Origin: Epiperipatus broadwayi
Taxonomy: Eukaryota; Onychophora; Udeonychophora; Euonychophora; Peripatidae
Assembly: GCA_028023455.1 (NCBI GenBank)
Contig: JAQFVV010000028.1
Span: 126,001-190,000, forward strand
DNA length: 64,000 bases
Direction of reading: 5' to 3'
The notes below the pieces were generated by a model, which made no database searches, was not told the origin of the DNA, and worked only from the letters and a program-made list of their open reading frames with translations. The first letter of the stretch is position 1. Each line of letters opens with the position of its first letter. Below, piece after piece: positions 58,115 to 64,000 of the stretch. The position numbers and the translations under genes were made by a program.

Positions 58115-58855
58115 CAGTTGCATTTGGGAATATCAAATTCCCAATTAGATTTCTTGTTGGAGCTGGAAAAAGAAATTTGTTTGGAACATTGTAAGAATAC
58201 TATGGATTTATGTCATACTTCTTCAATTGTAGATTCTTGGGTGAACATCCAAAAAGGAAATCCTAATTTGAAATGAATCTTAAGTGATCAAACTATATCT
58301 TGACTTATTGGCAAAATAATCTGTGAAAGAACAGGAAGTCACTGCAAAGAGAACATTGTACCAGTAATATTTGTCATGGTAATATTTATTTGGGTATTCA
58401 GATGTTGTAGTGTGAAATTTTTTTCTCCAAACTAGGGCACAGTATTTATCAGTTAAATATGTTAGCAGTAAGAAAGATCCAATTGCATCTGGGGATTTGA
58501 TCCACAATTAGGGATTTTTATTAGATCTGGAAAAAGAAATTTGTTTGAAACATTGTAAGAATACTATTTTTATGCCATATTTCTTCAATTGAGATTCCTG
58601 TTCAAACATCCAAAAAGGGAATCTCAATTTGAAATGAATCTTAAGTAATCAAACTATATTTTAACTTATTGGCAGATGATTCTGTGAAAGAACAGGAAGT
58701 CACTGCAAAGAGAAAAACTTGAATGTACTAGTAATATTTGTCAAGGTAGTATTTATTTGGGGATCCAGAAGTTTAGGGTGGAAACTTTTTCTCCAAACAA
58801 AAGCACATTACTCATCAGTTAAATATGTTAGTGATAAGAAAGCTATCGATAAAGA
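58115..58855. repeat. Tandem duplication, about 364-bp unit
   Basis: CTGGAAAAAGAAATTTGTTT at 58163 recurs at 58527, and the blocks AACATCCAAAAAGG, AATGAATCTTAAGT, GAACAGGAAGTCACTGCAAA and CATCAGTTAAATATGTTAG-like follow in the same order in both. The units have diverged by substitutions and indels. There is no coding content. Confidence 0.85.
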
Positions 58856-58954
58856 AGCTGCATAACTGCTCCAAATAGTACCAGCTAGGTTTACAATACT
58901 ATTTAAAAATTAATTTTGATCTAAACTTATATAAGTGAGGAAACTTTAACTTAT

Positions 58955-59400
58955 TAAATCAGGCAAAACTCACTGTATGTATTGCCACTCACAGCAAGCT
59001 AGAGTAATCAATGGATGCCAGAAGGCTTATGTATAAAATTCCCATCTAGTGCCTACTCATCCAATATCTCAGAAAATATTAAGGTGTTTTCAGTTTAAGA
59101 CCATAGTTTTGCAGTTAAGTAGAGATAAAGGGTGGCTGCTGGAGTGTTGCCTTAGATCCTAAGATCTAGGTGCAGTGCTTTCAGATCCAAGGCTCCTCAT
59201 TGATGATGATCACAAGCCAGAAAATAGTCTGGGATATTGGATGAGTAGGCACTAGATGGGGATTTTATGCACAAGTCTTCTGGAATCCATTGATTACTCT
59301 GGTTGGCACAGGGTGGCGCTACTGTATGGAGAGTTTTGGCTGTTTTAATAACAGTTATAAGCAAGCATAAGAAATGATGATCATGTGATGTTTATTGGCT
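58955..59400 (+). mobile_element. Family A element with 5' inversion
   Basis: The left part (58965-59075) is an inverted copy of the right part (59230-59340). The right end reads on to GATGATCATGTGATGTTTAT and GG. The flanks GAAACTTTAACTTAT (about 58940) and GAAACTAACTTAT (about 59402) look like a target duplication with a two-base gap. The hammerhead at about 59194-59236 has UUGAUGA and GAAAA where CUGAUGA and GAAAC are expected, so it is inactive. Confidence 0.75.
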
Positions 59401-60441
59401 TGAAACTAACTTATACTAGAATCCAAGGTTATTCATGATTAGCAAGGGGTAGGATTATATTTAGTCTACTATTAGTAAAGGTTATATTCATATTACAAGA
59501 TGTTTATCTGTTGTTTAGATAAAAAGTTAACCCTATTAGGAATAGGACTTGTTTTTATATTAAACAAATCATACTTTTAGAACTCTTACTAAAAAACTAA
59601 TATATTTTTGAAAAGGTTTTATTTGAGAAGTTAAAGGAATGTCATCACTTCAGATGCATTTCATGCATTCGGTAAATTATTGATGAATTAAATGAACTAG
59701 GTGAGAGAATTGACCCCATTCTGAACAAATTTATAATCTACTATAATTATCACTTACCATTCCTCAAATTTTATTACAGCAAACATTTTGTTAAATACAT
59801 TGTTTTCCCGTTTTTAAGAATTTTGGAAATTTTTAGAAGACAATTTTTTCCAAATAGAAAGCTGACGTTAAATCAACAAAGGTCAGAGTTTTGAATTTAT
59901 TTTGAGAGCATTTTTCAATGGGAGTGGTGAAAGATAAAACTTATTCAGAGAAGCTTCTTCTGAACCCAAATCAATCCTCTTCTATAAATAGATAACTCTC
60001 AAGCATTGGCAAAAGTCTTATTAATATGAATATTTTAAATAGTTTATAGAGAACTGTAAGTGAAATTTATAGAGTAGTAAGTAAAATGAAAAAATGGAAA
60101 TAAAAATGAGAATAGGAAAATAAAAATAGAGATAAGAGTAGGAATAAAATAGGATTTATTAATAAAGAAATAATATATAAAATAATATTAGACAATAAAA
60201 GGTATTAGCTAATAAGTATATATAAAAAATATCATGGAAAGGTTATAGTAATATATTAAAAAATAAATGTGGGATGATAGAATGAAAAATATATAAAATA
60301 TATCAATAAAATGAAAGTAAAAATAAAATGAAATAATAAGAAAATATAAGTAAGAAATAAGAGAAGCAAAACTATAGAGTTAAAGTTAAATATGATTTTG
60401 AATGGAAATATAAAAAATGTATATTAACATATATATATAAT
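59401..60441. other. AT-rich DNA; low-complexity 60060-60440
   Basis: 60060-60440 is made of A-rich near-repeats of the type AAATAAAAATGAGAATAGG. No gene or bounded element was seen. Confidence 0.4.
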
Positions 60442-60597
60442 AATTAAAAAAACAAGTCATATATAACATGACGTTACTTTTAATGAGCTTGTAGTTACAA
60501 AAATGCACATAGAGAGCGTACCAATAGCTCAAACAAGCTCGTAATTAACAAGTGCAGTTATGAGAAATATTTAAAATCTCTATCCAGAACACTCTTA

Positions 60598-60641
60598 TCT
60601 CCAGACCATGGTTTCGGGCTTATGGCCCACGTCAGTGGAGA
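60598..60641 (-). ncRNA. Hammerhead motif, family B unit 1
   Basis: On the minus strand: UCUCCA, CUGACGU, GGGC-CAUAA-GCCC, GAAAC, CAUG, GUC, UGGAGA. Stem I has six perfect pairs, stem II four G-C pairs with the proper G-C at its base, and stem III is the self-complementary ACCAUGGU. The one deviation is U where A9 is expected (CUGACGU for CUGANGA). It is shared by all three copies at this locus, so it was already in their source. Confidence 0.65.
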
Positions 60642-61018
60642 GCTAGAATATTCGGACACTAGACCTAAAATATCAACTCAAAAAAAAAACCAGCACTTAT
60701 TTCAAACGTATATTTAAGAAGAAACTCTGAATTTTTCGGACATGAAAATGTCTTTAAATCCAGCTATCTAACTTAAATAGCTATATGGGACTGAAGTAAA
60801 TTCAGATCTAGCATATTTTAATAGGCTCAGCATAGCCAAAACCTTAAAGGTAAAATTATAATAATTAAAAAAACAAGTCATATATAACATGACATTACTT
60901 TTAATGAGCTTGTAGTTACAAAAATGCACATAGAGAGCGTACCAATAGCTCAAACAAGCTCATAATTAACAAGTGCGGTTATGAGAAATATTTAAAATCT
61001 CTATCCAGAACACTCTTA

Positions 61019-61062
61019 TCTCCAGACCATGGTTTCGGGCTTATGGGCCACGTCAGTGTAGA
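61019..61062 (-). ncRNA. Hammerhead motif, family B unit 2, decayed stems
   Basis: Same plan as unit 1, but stem II reads GGCCCAUAAGCCC, which no longer pairs at its base, and stem I has UCUACA against UGGAGA. The cleavage region ACCAUGGUC is unchanged. It is probably inactive. Confidence 0.5.
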
Positions 61063-61642
61063 GCTAGAATATTCGGACACTAGACCTAAAATATCAACAC
61101 AAAAAAACCAGCACTTATTTCAAACGTATATTTAAGAAGAAACTCTGAATTTTTCGGACATGAAAATGTCTTTAAATCCAGCTATCTAACTTAAATAGCT
61201 ATATGGGACTGAAGTAAATTCAGATCTACCATATTTTAATAGGCTCAGCATAGCCAAAACCTTAAAGATAAGAGTGTTCTGGATAGAGATTTTAAATATT
61301 TCTCATAACCGCACTTGTTAATTACGAGCTTGTTTGAGCTATTGGTACGCTCTCTATGTGCATTTTTGTAACTACAAGCTCATTAAAAGTAATATCATGT
61401 TATATATGACTTGTTTTTTTAATTATTATAATTTTACCTTTAAGGTTTTGGCTATGCTGAGCCTATTAAAATATGCTAGATCTGAATTTACTTCAGTCCC
61501 ATATAGCTATTTAAGTTAGATAGCTGGATTTAAAGACATTTTCATGTCCGAAAAATTCAGAGTTTCTTCTTAAATATACGTTTGAAATAAGTGCTGGTTT
61601 TTTTGAGTTGATATTTTAGGTCTAGTGTCCGAATATTCTAGC

Positions 61643-61686
61643 TGTCCACTGACGTGGGCCATAAGCCCGAAACCATGGTCTGGAGA
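61643..61686 (+). ncRNA. Hammerhead motif, family B inverted copy
   Basis: UGUCCA, CUGACGU, GGGC-CAUAA-GCCC, GAAAC, CAUG, GUC, UGGAGA. This is the mirror of unit 1 with one base change that breaks a stem I pair (U-C-C-A still pairs with U-G-G-A). It has the same U at position 9. Confidence 0.6.
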
Positions 61687-61842
61687 TAAGAGTGTTCTGG
61701 ATAGAGATTTTAAATATTTCTCATAACCGCACTTGTTAATTACGAGCTTGTTTGAGCTATTGGTACGCTCTCTATGTACATATATATATATAATGATTAT
61801 ATAAGTATATAATTATATGTTTAAATATTGTAGCTCTGATGA

Positions 61843-61925
61843 AGACTGCAGGACAGTCAAAGCTGTAAACAAAATAAAGAAAGAATTATATATAAAAAAG
61901 ATTGCATTAAAGTGTATATGAGGAA
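61843..61925 (+). mobile_element. Family D single copy
   Basis: CTGATGAAGACTGCAGGACA, GTCAAAGC, AAATAAAGAAAG and ATTAAAGTGTATATGAGG are the family D landmarks also seen at 29511-29605. Stem GACUG/CAGUC around CAGGA is perfect, but GAAAC has become AAAGC, so a ribozyme, if ever present, is lost. It directly follows the family B locus. Confidence 0.5.
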
Positions 61926-62763
61926 ACGATAAGAAAATGTTAATATATAGGAACAGATATTAATGATAGTGGACAATAATTTTTTGAATTACCACTGAAT
62001 TTATTTGGTTTAAGATTACTACACTTAGCTTTTATTCCAAAGAATAGTTTGTACATGAATAATGTTACTGAAGAGTTCTGTCAACCATGATTTGAATTTA
62101 AGCTTAAATTTTTTTTCCAATTCTGGAAATATGCAGAAGGCTTTTTTCTGGTTTGATACAATTAAAAACAAATTCAAGTTCACCAATAGTTTTTCTGTCT
62201 CATTGACTTCAGTGAAATCATTGGAAAAGAGACATTTGCAATTCTGCTCAAATTATTAAAAAAAAAAAAGATTTCATTATTAATGTGTATCATATAATCA
62301 AGGAAGGGAGGAGGTTAATATCTGAATCAGGCTATTCAAAGTACCATTAAATATAAATTAAACAGGATATATTTACTTTAAAAATATAATTATATATTTT
62401 TTATATAAATAAAGATAAAATTATTTTAAACTATTATCAATAGTCATTACTCATAAATGACCACTTTAACCCAACTCTAAGAGAAGCTAAAAAGAGAAAA
62501 ACAAAAACAACAAAAAAAAAATCCTAGCAATGAGTTTTGTGATCAATGAACTTCAAATATACCCACCAATATGACATGCTGATATATTATTCACTTTATT
62601 TAATATTCAGCCCATTCCATTTTAAGTTCTTCTGCCACAAACATTCTTTTAGAAGTACTCCAGCACCATGTTGAGTCATAGCCCTCTGATGTATTCTATT
62701 CTCAGCCATATCTTCCCAGTGAAAATAATTGAGATTATACTTTAGAACAAACAGGTGTTACTG
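61926..62763. other. AT-rich DNA, nothing recognised
   Basis: A 65-residue frame at 62062 has no recognisable motif. No repeat was bounded. Confidence 0.35.
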
Positions 62764-63045
62764 ACATCGTTTAAAGAATTAAAAGACCAAAATGGAGTTG
62801 GGCTGGACGTATTGCTAGAATAGATGATAATAGATGGACAATCGAAATCTTAAACTGGTTTCCAAGAAATTGTAAAAAACCCAAAAAGAGACCACATGTG
62901 AAATGGATGGATGAAATAAGAAAGTGTGCAGGGGTGATGTGGAGAAGATAGGCTAGAGATTGGAGAAGATGGATTGAACTTGGAGAGATCTTCATCTTGG
63001 AGTGGATTGATAATGGTTGACAATGATGATGATGATGCTTTAGAA
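62764..63045 (+). mobile_element. RTE-like LINE 3' end, + strand
   Basis: The plus strand encodes, with one stop, KRPKWSWAGRIARIDDN, TIEILNWFPRNCKKPKKRP, VKWMDEIRKCAGVMWRR and LGEIFILEWIDNG, then a (GAT)n tail at about 63020-63038. It is one of five copies of this tail family here. It is 5'-truncated. Confidence 0.85.
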
Positions 63046-64000
63046 TCACTTTGAGATAATTTTTATAATGGAGACAGGGCCTATCTCTTCCATGAAAACC
63101 TTATTCTACTTCACCATAAAACATCGATACTCAGAAAAGACCGAAACCTTTTATTAATGGTGATTTTTTTTGTTTTTCCATTAATCAAACCAGTCTACCA
63201 TTAGTTGTGTTCCTGGGGATATTTTTAACAATACCAGCCAGGTAGTATCGATAAGTTTTACTAAATAAAACTCGATTCCAATTAAACTTAATAAACAAGT
63301 TTATTCACTTGCTAAAAGAAAACATATCCAAGTAAAAGAATGATTAGTTCTTAGAAATTACTTTATAATCTATACAGTCCATATTAACCTTCTGGTTTAT
63401 TGATTTACTTCTTCGCATGCATCACAAATTTAACTAGTCCTTGTTTACAGGTGTTACCATTTGTTGGGCTAAACCACTATATATGATGATTCTACACTTT
63501 GTGTGGTTCCACTACAAACTATAACTCAAGGATAGTCTAGAATGAATAGCCATATGTTTATAAATATCTTAAATAACATCCACACTTCCACATATTCTTT
63601 TAAAATCATATGAAGATGCAATAAAGCACAAACAATCCTTAAAATGCATATAGTGCTGAACCAGTACTCATAAGTTGGCCCAGGTCACAATCTCTCATAT
63701 ATCTGCATTATATGCAGAATATTTGTCAATAGTAAATTATTACATTTTGATTTCAAGTGTCAACCTCACTCCTCCCATAACTTCGACACCACCTACTTCA
63801 GATAAATACAATAATGAATATCACTATTTACTTACTAAACTAAACATTGTCTCTAGCACAGATATAAACTTTACACCTCAGTTAAAGATTAATAGATAAC
63901 CATACACAAGATTTTTATATATGGTCAAATTCTGCATAAATCTATCCTTATTAGCATAAAAGACAAAGTAAAATGGCATTGATATAACAAAAAATGAACA
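63046..64000. other. AT-rich DNA with a family C hammerhead remnant
   Basis: On the minus strand at about 63678-63637 the order CUUAUGA, GUACUG-GUU-CAGCAC, UAUAU, GCAU, UUUAAGG shows a family C ribozyme with several lost core bases (stem II still pairs at five of six positions). The rest of the stretch to the window end shows nothing I recognise. Confidence 0.4.

Larger units (their letters stand above)
60442..61780. mobile_element. Family B: two tandem units and a 518-bp inverted copy
   Basis: Units start at 60442 and 60862 (period about 421 bp) in the same orientation. The arm 60505-61022 is then repeated inverted at 61263-61780 with only scattered differences, leaving 61023-61262 as a 240-bp spacer. 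Mirror-image 61-residue frames (60953-60768 and 61334-61519) simply reflect this and are not genes. Each unit holds one hammerhead. The near-identity means a recent event or an assembly foldback artefact. Tandem units of a few hundred bases with type-I hammerheads are the hallmark of metazoan retrozymes. Confidence 0.8.

Noticed and set aside
60768-61519. Two near-identical 61-residue frames on opposite strands
   Set aside because: They are the two sides of the family B inverted repeat, not conserved proteins.
62771-63049. 92-residue minus-strand frame
   Set aside because: It is the shadow of the plus-strand LINE polyprotein end in the same place.

Overview
This is a strongly AT-rich stretch of animal nuclear DNA, probably from an invertebrate. 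Mollusc or arthropod are both possible and the sequence does not decide. I recognise no host gene. No open frame is long or conserved enough to call one, and there is no operon, rRNA or CRISPR. What can be read is a graveyard of transposable elements, many nested in one another.

Layout. 104-790 is a hAT-like non-autonomous DNA element. 3897-9821 is an LTR retrotransposon with LTRs of about 1.55 kb, a gag region and no pol; two Illumina adapter sequences are embedded in it. 10320-12420 is a long inverted-repeat element split by a LINE 3' end. 13.7-29.6 kb holds many copies of a repeat called here family A, decayed LINE pieces and tandem duplications. 31.4 kb carries a Penelope-like reverse transcriptase relic. 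33.5-34.3 kb holds tRNA-Gly-derived SINEs. 36.4-38.3 kb is an unrecognised region with weak coding character. 42.4, 49.0-51.7 and 52.0 kb are LINE remains. 45.0-45.8 kb is a mariner relic. 47.5-48.3 kb is a satellite. 53-63.7 kb again holds inverted-repeat elements of families A, B, C and D.

The main result is that families A, B and C, and probably D and G, carry hammerhead ribozyme (HHR) motifs of the minimal type-I class described in Penelope-like elements and metazoan retrozymes. The conserved blocks CUGANGA, GAAA and NUH, a stem I next to the cleavage site, and a very short, often palindromic stem III recur at more than fifteen places on both strands. The best copy (53305-53348, minus strand) has every core nucleotide, and its stem I covaries with a second copy at 46159-46200. 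Family A units recur in tandem at about 450 bp and family B at 421 bp. Many copies sit as head-to-head inverted pairs. Four family A insertions have 12-14 bp target-site duplications, and one has a paralogous empty site inside this window. The reading is an HHR-bearing, non-autonomous retroelement system, possibly mobilised by Penelope-like reverse transcriptase. That functional part is inference.
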